Assembly (NCBI RefSeq): GCF_004342605.1
Contig: NZ_SLZL01000025.1
Coordinates: 1 to 56,792 of the forward strand
Length of the DNA: 56,792 nt
Direction of reading: 5' to 3'
Origin: Caulobacter sp. BK020
GTDB taxonomy: Bacteria; Pseudomonadota; Alphaproteobacteria; Caulobacterales; Caulobacteraceae
Of the stretch, positions 32,886 through 41,041 are shown one piece after another. A program made the translations under genes and the position numbers. The notes below the pieces were generated by a model. It did not search any database. It was not told where the DNA came from and was given only the letters and a program-made list of their open reading frames with translations. Numbering within the stretch: position 1 is the first letter of the stretch; every line of letters starts with the position of its first letter.

Positions 32886-34502
32886 ATGGGTGATCTTTCG
32901 ACGGCCGCGCCGGCGAGCGGGGCTGGCGGCGTACTGACGCGGCGGCGGTTTTTCGAGAGCCTGGCGGCTTTCGGCGGGGTGTCCCTGGCCATGGCCGGCA
33001 TGGACGCCCTGGGCTTTGGCTTCGCGTCGGCCCAGGCGGCTCCGCCCAAGCTGGAGGGCGACGCCAAGGGGACCAAGGTCGTGGTGCTGGGTGCGGGCCT
33101 GGCCGGCATGACGGCCGCCTACGAGCTGACCAAGGCCGGCTACCAGGTGCAGGTCATCGAGGCCCGATCCTTCGCCGGCGGCCGCTGCCAGACGGCCCGC
33201 AAGGGCTTCCAGCACACCGACCTGGTGGGCAACAACCAGACCTGCGAGTTCGACGAGGGGCTCTACATCAACCACGGCCCGTGGCGGATCCCGTACCACC
33301 ACCGCTCGACCCTGCACTACACCAAGCTGTTCGGGGTGCCGCTGGAGAGCTTCGTCAACGACAACGACGCGGCCTATGTCTATTTCGAGAAGGGCGACGG
33401 ACCTCTGGCGGGCAAGCCGATCCGCAAGGGCCAGATCGCCGCCGACGCCCGCGGCTACGCCGCCGAGATGATCGCCAAGGCCGCCTCCAAGGGCCAGCTC
33501 GACGCGCCGCTGACCCCGGCGGACCGCGACCTGTTCGTGGCCTACATGATCAATGAGGGGCGGCTGTCGCCGACCGACCTGGCCTATACCGGCACGGAAG
33601 GCCGCGGCTTCGACGTCCATCCCGGCGCGGGCGTGGATCCCGGCCCGGGCAAGCCCTCGACGCCCTACAGCCTCAGCGACGTGCTGCACTCCAACGCCTG
33701 GCGCGTGCTCACCTCGGTGTCCGGCTACGAGCAGCAGCGCACCATGCTGCAGCCGATCGGCGGCATGGACCAGATCGCCAAGGGCTTCGAAAAGCGCGTC
33801 GGAACGCTGATCCGCTACTCCTGCGTGGTCGACAAGATCAAGCAGGGGCCCAAGGGGGTGGTCGTCACCTACACCGACAAGTTCGGCGAGCAGGACACCA
33901 TCACCGCCGACTACTGCGTCTGCACCATCCCGCTCAGCGTGCTCAAGAACATCGACGCCGACTTCTCCAAGCCGTTCAAGGCGGCCATGTCGGGCGTGTC
34001 CTATGCGCCGGTCAACAAGATCGGCCTGCAGATGAAGACCCGGTTCTGGGAGGAGAACCACCACATCTACGGCGGCCACATCTACAACGACATGCCGGGC
34101 ATCGGCACGATCACCCTGCCGTCTACCGGCTGGCAGGGTCAGAAGGGCGTGTTGCTGGGTTACTACGCGTTCGGCGGCGAGGCGGCCAAGATCAGCGCCA
34201 AGAGCCCGGCCGACCGCGCCGCCTTCGCCGTGGCCGCAGGCCAGAAGGTGTTCCCCGAATACGCCGAGAACTTCGAGAACGCCTTCTCGTTCAGCTGGCA
34301 CCTGGCGCCGTTCAACCTCGGCGGCTGGGCCGAGTGGGGCGAGGAGGGGCGCAAGGCCGCCTATCCGGTGCTGTGCGAGCCCGACGGCCGGGTCTATCTG
34401 GCCGGCGAGCACCTGACCTATCTGGGCGGCTGGCAGGCCGGGGCCATCGAATCCGCCTGGCAGCAGATCGGCAAGCTGCACGCCCGCGTGCTCCAGGCGT
34501 GA
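32886..34502 (+). CDS. Tat-exported flavin monoamine oxidase-family protein
   Basis: A 538-residue FAD-dependent amine oxidase. A twin-arginine signal (TRRRFFESLAAFGGVSLA) at residues 19-36 sends the folded flavoprotein to the periplasm. The FAD-binding Rossmann motif is VVVLGAGLAGMTAAYELTKA near residue 62, followed by IEARSFAGGRC. The lysine usual in this family is in PVNKIGLQMKTRFW, and the C-terminal FAD contact is YLAGEHLTYLGGWQAGAIES. Expected reaction: oxidation of an amine to an imine with electrons going to FAD. Directly downstream are cytochrome c and RidA genes, which suggests that the acceptor may be the cytochrome and not oxygen. The substrate is not known. Confidence 0.88.
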   Translation: MGDLSTAAPASGAGGVLTRRRFFESLAAFGGVSLAMAGMDALGFGFASAQAAPPKLEGDAKGTKVVVLGAGLAGMTAAYELTKAGYQVQVIEARSFAGGRCQTARKGFQHTDLVGNNQTCEFDEGLYINHGPWRIPYHHRSTLHYTKLFGVPLESFVNDNDAAYVYFEKGDGPLAGKPIRKGQIAADARGYAAEMIAKAASKGQLDAPLTPADRDLFVAYMINEGRLSPTDLAYTGTEGRGFDVHPGAGVDPGPGKPSTPYSLSDVLHSNAWRVLTSVSGYEQQRTMLQPIGGMDQIAKGFEKRVGTLIRYSCVVDKIKQGPKGVVVTYTDKFGEQDTITADYCVCTIPLSVLKNIDADFSKPFKAAMSGVSYAPVNKIGLQMKTRFWEENHHIYGGHIYNDMPGIGTITLPSTGWQGQKGVLLGYYAFGGEAAKISAKSPADRAAFAVAAGQKVFPEYAENFENAFSFSWHLAPFNLGGWAEWGEEGRKAAYPVLCEPDGRVYLAGEHLTYLGGWQAGAIESAWQQIGKLHARVLQA

Positions 34503-34543
34503 AGGCGCGCTATGGCTGTTCCAAGGTTCTCTGGGGAGTTTTC

Positions 34544-34948
34544 ATGAGTCGCTCGATCACCGTCTTCGTCCGTCTTGCGGGCGGCCTGCTGGCCGCCGCT
34601 GCGGTCTCGGCCGCCGCCCACGCGGCCACGCCTTCGGCCCTGTTCAACGACAACTGCTCGGCCTGCCACCAGACCACCGGCAAGGGCGTCAAGGGCGCGT
34701 TTCCGGCCCTGGCCGGCGACCCGTTCGTGCAGGGCGATCCCGGTCCGATGATGGCCACGGTCCTGGCCGGCCGGGCCGGCATGCCGTCGTTCAAGGACGA
34801 CCTCTCCGACCTGGAGCTGGCCTCGGTGCTGACCTATGTCCGCACCTCGTGGGGCAACAAGGGCAAGCCGGTCAGCGCCTCCGACGTCGCCGCCGCCCGG
34901 GCCGCGATCAAGGCCGGCAAGAAGCCGGCCAGCCTGCAGGCGCACTAA
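34544..34948 (+). CDS. Secreted class I c-type cytochrome
   Basis: A 134-residue periplasmic cytochrome c. Signal peptide (RLAGGLLAAAAVSAAAHA), then the haem-attachment motif CSACH near residue 42 in ALFNDNCSACHQTTGKG. The distal Met ligand is probably in RAGMPSFKDDLSD near residue 88. ATG 34544 follows GGGGAG and lies 41 bases after the amine oxidase stop. Expected role: accept electrons from the flavin of the oxidase and pass them to the respiratory chain. Single-haem cytochromes next to periplasmic flavoenzymes commonly act this way. Confidence 0.9.
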   Translation: MSRSITVFVRLAGGLLAAAAVSAAAHAATPSALFNDNCSACHQTTGKGVKGAFPALAGDPFVQGDPGPMMATVLAGRAGMPSFKDDLSDLELASVLTYVRTSWGNKGKPVSASDVAAARAAIKAGKKPASLQAH

Positions 34949-34964
34949 CAAGAACAACAAAGAT

Positions 34965-34996
34965 CCGCTCGTCCCGGCGAACGCCGGGACGAGCGG
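34965..34996. repeat. 32-bp perfect inverted repeat in the cytochrome-RidA gap
   Basis: Two 15-base arms (CCGCTCGTCCCGGCG and its complement) separated by AA. It resembles the CGTCCCGGCG/CGCCGGGACG palindromes common in Caulobacter intergenic DNA, and could reduce expression of the next gene or stabilise the upstream mRNA end. Confidence 0.65.
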
Positions 34997-35044
34997 TCAA
35001 GAAGACGGTTTCGATCCTTCGAACAAATTCAACAGGAGACGACC

Positions 35045-35539
35045 ATGAAGCGCCTGATCCTCGCCGCCGCCGCTCTCGCCAGCCTCGCCGGAACCGCCGT
35101 CCACGCCCAGGAGATCGTCCGGGGCGGCGCGCCGACCTCGCCGATCGCCAGCGTGGTCACCGTGCCGGCCGGCTACGACACCATCTATGTCAGCGGCATG
35201 ACCCCGCCGCCGCTTGATCCGAAGGGCGACCCGGCCCTGCCCGCCACCTTCGGCGACACCAAGACCCAGACCATGGGCGTGCTGACCCGCATCCAGGAGG
35301 CCCTCAAGAGCCAGGGCGCGACCATGGGCGACGTGGTGATGATGCGCGTCCTGCTGGTCGGCGACCCGGCCAAGGGCGGCAAGATGGACTTCCCCGGCAT
35401 GATGGAGGCCTACAAGACCTTCTTCGGCACCGCCGAACAACCCAACAAGCCCTCGCGCATCACCAGCCAGGTCTCCTCGCTGGTGGCCGGCGGCATGCTG
35501 GTCGAAATCGAGGTCCAGGCGGCGCGGAAGCCGAAGTAA
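35045..35539 (+). CDS. Secreted RidA-family (YjgF/UK114) imine deaminase-like protein
   Basis: A 164-residue RidA-family protein with an N-terminal signal peptide (RLILAAAALASLAGTAVHAQ); ordinary RidA is cytoplasmic and about 128 residues. The C-terminal part PSRITSQVSSLVAGGMLVEI keeps the arginine that corresponds by eye to the catalytic Arg105 of E. coli RidA, and VEIEVQA retains the Glu of IEIEAIA. It should hydrolyse reactive imines or enamines to carbonyl and ammonia. ACAGGAGACGACC precedes ATG 35045. Its place after the amine oxidase and cytochrome genes gives it a natural substrate: the imine product. Confidence 0.85.
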   Translation: MKRLILAAAALASLAGTAVHAQEIVRGGAPTSPIASVVTVPAGYDTIYVSGMTPPPLDPKGDPALPATFGDTKTQTMGVLTRIQEALKSQGATMGDVVMMRVLLVGDPAKGGKMDFPGMMEAYKTFFGTAEQPNKPSRITSQVSSLVAGGMLVEIEVQAARKPK

Positions 35540-35546
35540 GCGACAC

Positions 35547-35673
35547 GGCTCCGCCCCCTGCGGGGGCGGACAGACCGCGCAGCGGTCAGGGTGGGGGCAA
35601 GTGGTCGCCGCGCGGCGGTGAACACTTGCCCCCTACGGGCCGCTTCGCGGCCGTCTTCCCCCTAAGGGGGAAG
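35547..35673. repeat. Composite palindromic repeat element, copy 1
   Basis: Two modules: GGCTCCGCCCCC...GACCGC.CAGCGGTCAGG...GGGGGCAAGTG (35547-35603) and CACTTGCCCCCTACGGGC... TTCCCCCTAAGGGGGAAG (35623-35673). The same modules occur in the opposite order at 53550-53662. Each has internal palindromes, such as CCGCTTCGCGG. It lies between RidA and fliQ. Confidence 0.7.
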
Positions 35674-35717
35674 AACCTCTCCAAGCGACCTTTCGCCACG
35701 CGCGCAAGCGCCCCCTG

Positions 35718-35744
35718 TTAATCCTCCCTAACTGGCTGTTAACC
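35718..35744 (+). promoter_or_regulatory. Candidate CtrA-type half-sites upstream of fliQ
   Basis: TTAA at 35718-35721, CTAAC at 35728-35732 and TTAACC at 35739-35744, about 65-90 bases before ATG 35810. In Caulobacter the fliQ-R operon is a CtrA-controlled early flagellar operon and CtrA binds TTAA-N7-TTAA. The spacing here is imperfect, so the assignment leans on known biology. Confidence 0.4.
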
Positions 35745-35809
35745 ATGGCGGGCGATGGTGCGAGTCACCTGAAGTCCCCCGCGTTGACCGCGTAGTTAGA
35801 GGCCATCCG

Positions 35810-36073
35810 ATGAGCGGAGCCGAAGTCCTGGATGTCGGCCGCGACGCCATCTGGCTGACCCTGCAGCTCTGCGCGCCGATCCTGATCGTCGGCCTGGTGG
35901 TCGGCGTGGCCATCGGCCTGTTCCAGGCCCTGACCCAGATCCAGGAAGCCACCCTGGTCTATGCGCCCAAGATCGTGGCGATCTTCATCGCGCTGCTGCT
36001 GTTCCTGCCGCTGATGGGCGCGCTGATGTCCGGCTTCATGAGAGAGATCGCCGCCAAGATCGCCGGGATGTAG
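35810..36073 (+). CDS. fliQ: Flagellar type III export protein FliQ
   Basis: An 87-residue, two-helix membrane protein of the flagellar export gate, which with FliP and FliR forms the channel that passes rod, hook and filament subunits. The typical sequence LFQALTQIQEATLVYAPKIV joins the two hydrophobic helices. It is the first gene of a tight fliQ-fliR-flhB set: 10 bases to fliR, then 9 to flhB. TTAA half-sites upstream suggest early flagellar, CtrA-dependent control. Confidence 0.95.
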   Translation: MSGAEVLDVGRDAIWLTLQLCAPILIVGLVVGVAIGLFQALTQIQEATLVYAPKIVAIFIALLLFLPLMGALMSGFMREIAAKIAGM

Positions 36074-36083
36074 GGGGCAGGAC

Positions 36084-36839
36084 TTGGACAGTTTCGCCAC
36101 CGTTCTGCAGGTCTATGCCGACGGCCTGGTCTTCGCCCGGATCGGCGCGATGGTCATGCTGATGCCCGGCGTCGGCGAGACCGTCGTGCCGCCGCGCATC
36201 CGGCTGTCGTTCGCCGTGCTGATGGCCATGCTGCTGGCTCCCCTGGTCTCCAAGTCGATCGTGACCGTCCCCTCCAGCGTCGGCGCCGTCGGCGGCGCGG
36301 TGCTGCACGAGGTGCTGGTCGGCCTGATGATCGGGGCGGTGCTGAAGCTGTTCGTCACGGCGTTGAGCACGGCGGGCGAGATCATCTCGATCCAGACCAC
36401 CCTGTCCTTCGCCCAGACCACCAACCCGGCCGGCGCGCCCAGCAGCACCTCGGTGGCCACCTTCCTGTCGATGCTGGGCCTGACCCTGATCATGGTCACC
36501 GACCTGCACCACCTGTTCATCGGGGCGATGGCCAAGTCGTACGACCTGTTCCCGTTCAGCCGCCCGGTGCCGGTGGGCGACGCGGCCGAACTGGCCGTCC
36601 GCACCGTCGCAGACTCGTTCAAGCTGGGCCTGCAGCTGGCGGCCCCGGTCCTGGTGTTCTCGATCGTCTTCAACCTGGCGACCGGCCTGGTCGGCCGGGT
36701 GATGCCGTCGTTCCAGATCTTCTTCGTCACCTCGCCGCTCAGCGTCATCCTGGGCCTCTCCCTGCTGGGCCTCTCGCTCGGCGGCATCGCCATGGTGTGG
36801 ACCGATCACTATCGGGACCTGCTGGCGGTGTTCAACTAG
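36084..36839 (+). CDS. fliR: Flagellar type III export protein FliR
   Basis: A 251-residue export-gate protein with about six hydrophobic helices. Family landmarks: FARIGAMVMLMPGVGETVVP at the start, the central AGEIISIQTTLSFAQTTNP and the C-terminal NLATGLVGRVMPSFQIFFVT. The start is a rare TTG at 36084 preceded by GGGGGCAGG; no ATG gives the right N-terminus. It is coupled to fliQ (10-base gap) and flhB (9-base gap). Confidence 0.95.
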   Translation: MDSFATVLQVYADGLVFARIGAMVMLMPGVGETVVPPRIRLSFAVLMAMLLAPLVSKSIVTVPSSVGAVGGAVLHEVLVGLMIGAVLKLFVTALSTAGEIISIQTTLSFAQTTNPAGAPSSTSVATFLSMLGLTLIMVTDLHHLFIGAMAKSYDLFPFSRPVPVGDAAELAVRTVADSFKLGLQLAAPVLVFSIVFNLATGLVGRVMPSFQIFFVTSPLSVILGLSLLGLSLGGIAMVWTDHYRDLLAVFN

Positions 36840-36848
36840 GGGGACGCC

Positions 36849-37931
36849 GTGGCCGACGAGCAGGACGACGCGTCAAAGACAGAAGAACCAACAGCCAAGA
36901 AGCTGTCGGACGCGCGCGCCAAGGGCGACGTCCCCAAATCCGCCGACATCTCGCAGCTGGCCTCGCTGTCCGGGGCGTTCGGCGTGGTGGTCATCGCCGG
37001 CGGCTGGCTGACCCGCGACATGGTCAATTCGCTGACCCCGTTCCTGGCCCATGCCGGCACCATGGACGTCGAGGGCGGCATCCGCGCCATCGCCAAGACG
37101 GCGGTCATGGCCGCCCTGCCGGCGGTGGTGCTGGTGATGGTGGTCTCGGGCCTGCTGGGCGCGGCGGCCAATGTGGCCCAGTCGGGCTTCATCCTGTCGG
37201 CCGACAAGATCAAGCCGGACCTCAAGAAGCTGGACCTGATCAAGGGCCTCCAGCGGGTGTTCGGTCCCGACGGCTTCGTGCAGTTCGCCAAGTCGGCCCT
37301 GAAGTTCCTGGTCACCGGGATCATCGCCTGGTTCGTGGTCAAGCCCGACGCGGCCCAGATCACCACCCTGGTCGGCATGGACGTGGCGGCGATCGCGCCG
37401 ATGGCCCTGAAGCTGTGCATGAAGCTGTTCTGGATGGTGCTGATCTTCCTGGTCGCCACCGCCGGCTTCGACTGGTTCTGGCAGCGCCTGCGCTTCAACA
37501 AGCGCATGCGGATGAGCGTCCAGGACGTCAAGGACGAGATGAAGCAGTCCGAGGGCGACCCGCACATCAAGGGCAAGCAGAAGCAGCTGCGCATGCAGCG
37601 CTCGCGCCAGCGGATGATGGCGGCGGTGCCCAAGGCCACTGTCGTGGTCATGAACCCGACCCACTACGCCGTGGCGCTGAAGTACGAGCAGGGCGAGACC
37701 GCCGCGCCGATCTGCGTGGCCAAGGGCGTCGACGACCTAGCCCTGAAGATCCGCGCCGTGGCCGAGGAGGCCGGCGTCTACGTGCTGGAAGACCCGCCCC
37801 TGGCCCGCGCCCTCTACGCCGCCATGGACATCGACGAGCAGATCCCGGCCGAGCACTTCGAGGCTGTGGCCAAGGTCATCGGCTTCGTGATGAGCAACAA
37901 GCAGGCGAAGAAGCGGGCCTGGGCGGACTGA
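36849..37931 (+). CDS. flhB: Flagellar export switch protein FlhB
   Basis: A 360-residue export-apparatus protein with four membrane helices followed by a cytoplasmic domain. It contains the autocleavage site NPTHYAVAL near residues 268-276, where cleavage between N and P switches secretion from hook to filament substrates. The N-terminal stretch (DASKTEEPTAKKLSDARAKG) is the standard FlhB opening. The start is GTG 36849 with GGGGGAC upstream. Last gene of the fliQ-fliR-flhB set; an orphan gene separates it from cckA. Confidence 0.96.
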   Translation: MADEQDDASKTEEPTAKKLSDARAKGDVPKSADISQLASLSGAFGVVVIAGGWLTRDMVNSLTPFLAHAGTMDVEGGIRAIAKTAVMAALPAVVLVMVVSGLLGAAANVAQSGFILSADKIKPDLKKLDLIKGLQRVFGPDGFVQFAKSALKFLVTGIIAWFVVKPDAAQITTLVGMDVAAIAPMALKLCMKLFWMVLIFLVATAGFDWFWQRLRFNKRMRMSVQDVKDEMKQSEGDPHIKGKQKQLRMQRSRQRMMAAVPKATVVVMNPTHYAVALKYEQGETAAPICVAKGVDDLALKIRAVAEEAGVYVLEDPPLARALYAAMDIDEQIPAEHFEAVAKVIGFVMSNKQAKKRAWAD

Positions 37932-38003
37932 GCGTCTTCGCCTGAAGGTTGACCTTTCCCCGCAGGCCATGCGGCATGGACGCGTACGGTGGGGAAGGGC
38001 GGG

Positions 38004-38657
38004 ATGGTCAAGGCGGCATACCTTGCGATCGGGTTGGTGTTGGGCGTCGCCGCCGTGGCGGGGCCGGCCTTGTGGCTGTACGATCCCGTCGACACGCCGA
38101 ACCACATCGCCCGCGAATGCCGCCTTATCGCCGCCCTTGAGCGTGAACGCATGACGGGTCATGTCGAGCGAGCGCGTGACACGCCCTTGCCCTACCTGGT
38201 TCTCAGGGCCGAGCGCGTGAGCGGCGCGCCGACCGCTTTTGAACCGAAAGCCTGGCGCTGGAAGATCATCGATCGGGTCCTTGCGGCGCGCGCCCGCAAG
38301 GCCATCGCGCCGATCGCCTGCGCCGCGGCGATGGACAGGGCCAGGGCGCCGAAAGCCGTCCGCTACTTGCCCGGCCGCCCAGTGGAGACGTCTCAGCGCT
38401 CAGCCTATTCGCGCGCCGTGTTCTGGCCGGGCGACCACTACGCCCTGATCACTTGGAGCAGTTGCGACCTTCTTCCGCGCTCTTGGAGCCAGACCCGAAA
38501 CGTCATGCTTCTGCGCCGAACGGGCGGAGTTTGGCGGTTGGTGGAACAAAAGGAGGTGCTCTTGATGCTGGCGGCGCGGTCTTATCGGGGGGCGGCGGAA
38601 TGCTTCGCTCAAGATGCCGTCACACCACATTTCCGTCATGGAATCGGGAATCGATGA
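38004..38657 (+). CDS. Hypothetical protein between flhB and cckA
   Basis: A 217-residue protein with one N-terminal hydrophobic helix (AAYLAIGLVLGVAAVAGPALWL) that may be a signal anchor or signal peptide. The remainder is Arg-rich with scattered cysteines (REC, IACAAAM, SSCDLL, ECFAQ); no domain is recognised. I prefer ATG 38004 because GGAAGGGCGGG precedes it; GTG 37989 is possible and adds five residues. Codon positions are less GC-extreme than in its neighbours, and it sits inside an otherwise conserved Caulobacter neighbourhood, so it may be an insertion. Confidence 0.65.
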   Translation: MVKAAYLAIGLVLGVAAVAGPALWLYDPVDTPNHIARECRLIAALERERMTGHVERARDTPLPYLVLRAERVSGAPTAFEPKAWRWKIIDRVLAARARKAIAPIACAAAMDRARAPKAVRYLPGRPVETSQRSAYSRAVFWPGDHYALITWSSCDLLPRSWSQTRNVMLLRRTGGVWRLVEQKEVLLMLAARSYRGAAECFAQDAVTPHFRHGIGNR

Positions 38658-38705
38658 CGAGCCGCGCTCCAAGGCTGGTTAAAGAGTATTCTAAACCCGA
38701 ATCGA

Positions 38706-38721
38706 CGGGCCTTCAGGCCCG
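38706..38721 (+). promoter_or_regulatory. Short hairpin in the cckA leader
   Basis: CGGGCC-TTCA-GGCCCG lies 28 bases before ATG 38750. It may be the stem of a weak terminator for the preceding gene or a leader structure; no T-tract follows. Confidence 0.3.
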
Positions 38722-38749
38722 CAAGGCTGAAGAAGGATTTCGGTCGACC

Positions 38750-40864
38750 ATGACCGAGACGCCCATGAAAGACTTTGGCGCGGCCGACCCCGCCGGCGCC
38801 GGCAAGCGCCGCCCCGACCTGCTGATCTGGGGCGCGGCGGTCTTCCTGGTCCTGGCCGCGGTGTTCGCCGCCGCCCCCGCCCTGCGGGCCGGCCCCGCCA
38901 CCTTGGCCGGCCTGCTGCTGCTGGGCGGCGTCGCCGGCGTGGCGATCCTGGGCCTGGTGGCCATTCGCGCCTCGACCGCGACCGGCGACGCCGAGCCCGA
39001 GGGCGCCGAGGCCTTCGTCGAGGCCCTGTCCGAGCCGGCCGCCGTCACCGCCGCCGACGGTCGCGTGCTGGCCGCCAATACCGCCTGGATCCAGGCCGTG
39101 GGCGACGCCCGGCGCCTGCCTCGCGGCGCGGCCGGAGCCCGCCTGTTCGCCGCCCTGGTCAAGGCCCGCGACGGGGCCAAGGGGGAGGGCGGGCGCGCCG
39201 AGGGGACGCTGGTCATCGCTGGCCAGGAGCGCCGCGCCGAGGCCGCCCGCCTGCGCGGCGGCCGCCTGCTGGTCCGCCTGCTGTCCGTGGTCGAGAAGGA
39301 GGTCTTCGTTCCGACCGCCGCCCCGGCTCCGATGGTCGCCCCGTCCGCCCCGGCCCCGCGGTCGCTGGACGCCTTCTCCGGCGCCTCGCCGTTCGGCGCG
39401 GCCCTGCTGGAGGGGCTGGACCCGTTCAACTCCCGCATCCTCGAGGCCAACCCGGCCCTGGCCGCCATGACCGGCCCCGTGCCGTCGGGCGCGCTGTTCG
39501 GCGCCCTGATCGACCCGCCCTCGCGCGCCGAGGCCGAGACCCGCCTGGCCGAGGGCAAGAGCGGCCCGTTCGAGGTGCGCCTGGCCCGCGACCCGGCCCG
39601 CATCGCCCACCTCTATCTCTACCGCGCCGACGGGCGGCTGGTGGCCTATCTGATCGACGTGTCCGAGCAGAAGCAGATGGAGCTGCAGCTGGCCCAGGCC
39701 CAGAAGATGCAGGCCATCGGCCAGCTGGCCGGCGGCGTGGCGCACGATTTCAACAACCTGCTGACCGCCATCCAGCTGCGCCTGGACGAGCTGCTGCATC
39801 GCCATCCGGTCGGCGACCCTTCCTACGAAGGCCTCAACGAGATCCGCCAGACCGGCGTGCGCGCCGCCGACCTGGTCCGCAAGCTGCTGGCCTTCAGCCG
39901 CAAGCAGACCGTGCAGCGCGAAGTGCTGGAGCTGGGCGAGCTGATCAGCGAGTTCGAGGTCTTGCTGCGCCGGCTGCTGCGCGAGGACGTCAAGCTGGTC
40001 ACCGACTACGGCCGCGACCTGCCGCAGGTGCGGGCCGACAAGAGCCAGCTCGAGACCGCCGTCATGAACCTGGCCGTCAACGCCCGCGATGCGGTGCGGG
40101 CGGCCAAGGGCGGCGGCGTGGTGCGCATCCGCACCGCCCGCCTGACCCAGGACGAAGCCCAGAGCCTGGGCTTCCCCGGGGCCGAGGGCGACCAGGCCTT
40201 CATCGAGGTCAGCGACGACGGCCCCGGCATCCCGCCCGAGGTGATGGGCAAGATCTTCGACCCGTTCTTCACCACCAAGCCGGTGGGTGAGGGCACGGGC
40301 CTGGGCCTGGCGACCGTCTACGGCATCGTCAAGCAGAGCGACGGCTGGATCCATGTCCACAGCCGTCCGGGCGAGGGCGCGGCCTTCCGCATCTTCCTGC
40401 CGGTGCACGAGCCGACCCCGGCCCAGCAGGCCGTCGCCGCGACCGCCGCCGCCGCTCCCGAGGCCAAGCCGCGCCCGCCGCGCGACCTGTCGGGCGCCGG
40501 CCGCATCCTGTTCGTCGAGGACGAGGACGCCGTGCGCGGCGTCGCCGCCCGCCTGCTCCGCGCCCGCGGCTATGAGGTGCTGGAGGCCAGCGACGGCGAG
40601 GAGGCCCTGATCATCGCCGAGGAGCACGCCGGCACGATCGACCTGTTGATCAGCGACGTGATCATGCCCGGCATCGACGGGCCGACCCTGCTGAAGAAGG
40701 CCCGCGGCTATCTGGGCAACGCGCCGGTGATGTTCATCAGCGGCTATGCCGAGGCCGAATTCAGCGACCTCCTGGAAGGCGAGACCGGCGTGACCTTCCT
40801 GCCCAAGCCGATCGACATCAAGACCCTGGCCGAACGGGTCAAGCAGCAGCTGCAGGCGGCTTAG
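38750..40864 (+). CDS. cckA: Hybrid histidine kinase CckA (cell-cycle kinase)
   Basis: A 704-residue membrane hybrid kinase. CckA starts the phosphorelay through ChpT to CtrA and CpdR that controls replication, division and flagellar genes in Caulobacter. It has two N-terminal membrane helices (LLIWGAAVFLVLAAVFAAAP; GLLLLGGVAGVAILGL), PAS-like regions (about 90-310), the HisKA dimerisation helix with its phospho-His in GGVAHDFNNLLTAI near residue 331, an ATPase domain (AVMNLAVNARDAV; GTGLGLATVYGIV) and a receiver domain with phospho-Asp in LLISDVIMPGIDG near 635. I start it at ATG 38750 (TETPMKDFG); frames further upstream run through the previous gene. Confidence 0.93.
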   Translation: MTETPMKDFGAADPAGAGKRRPDLLIWGAAVFLVLAAVFAAAPALRAGPATLAGLLLLGGVAGVAILGLVAIRASTATGDAEPEGAEAFVEALSEPAAVTAADGRVLAANTAWIQAVGDARRLPRGAAGARLFAALVKARDGAKGEGGRAEGTLVIAGQERRAEAARLRGGRLLVRLLSVVEKEVFVPTAAPAPMVAPSAPAPRSLDAFSGASPFGAALLEGLDPFNSRILEANPALAAMTGPVPSGALFGALIDPPSRAEAETRLAEGKSGPFEVRLARDPARIAHLYLYRADGRLVAYLIDVSEQKQMELQLAQAQKMQAIGQLAGGVAHDFNNLLTAIQLRLDELLHRHPVGDPSYEGLNEIRQTGVRAADLVRKLLAFSRKQTVQREVLELGELISEFEVLLRRLLREDVKLVTDYGRDLPQVRADKSQLETAVMNLAVNARDAVRAAKGGGVVRIRTARLTQDEAQSLGFPGAEGDQAFIEVSDDGPGIPPEVMGKIFDPFFTTKPVGEGTGLGLATVYGIVKQSDGWIHVHSRPGEGAAFRIFLPVHEPTPAQQAVAATAAAAPEAKPRPPRDLSGAGRILFVEDEDAVRGVAARLLRARGYEVLEASDGEEALIIAEEHAGTIDLLISDVIMPGIDGPTLLKKARGYLGNAPVMFISGYAEAEFSDLLEGETGVTFLPKPIDIKTLAERVKQQLQAA

Positions 40865-40885
40865 GGCCGTACAGCCGACAAATCC

Positions 40886-40913
40886 CTCCACGCCGCGATC
40901 CGGAGGCGTGGAG
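40886..40913 (+). terminator. Hairpin after cckA
   Basis: CTCCACGCC, 10-base loop, GGCGTGGAG, 22 bases past the stop. A 9-bp perfect stem with no T-tract; a possible terminator. Confidence 0.4.
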
Positions 40914-41041
40914 CGGTTCGGCGGCCCAGGGGGCGCTCGGCGAAAAAATCGCACGGTCACGGAAGAAAACGCGCGGTCCGGTCGTTGGACGGATCAGGAA
41001 GCGGTGGAAGCGCCGCTCCGAGCCATCTTCAGGAGAAGACC

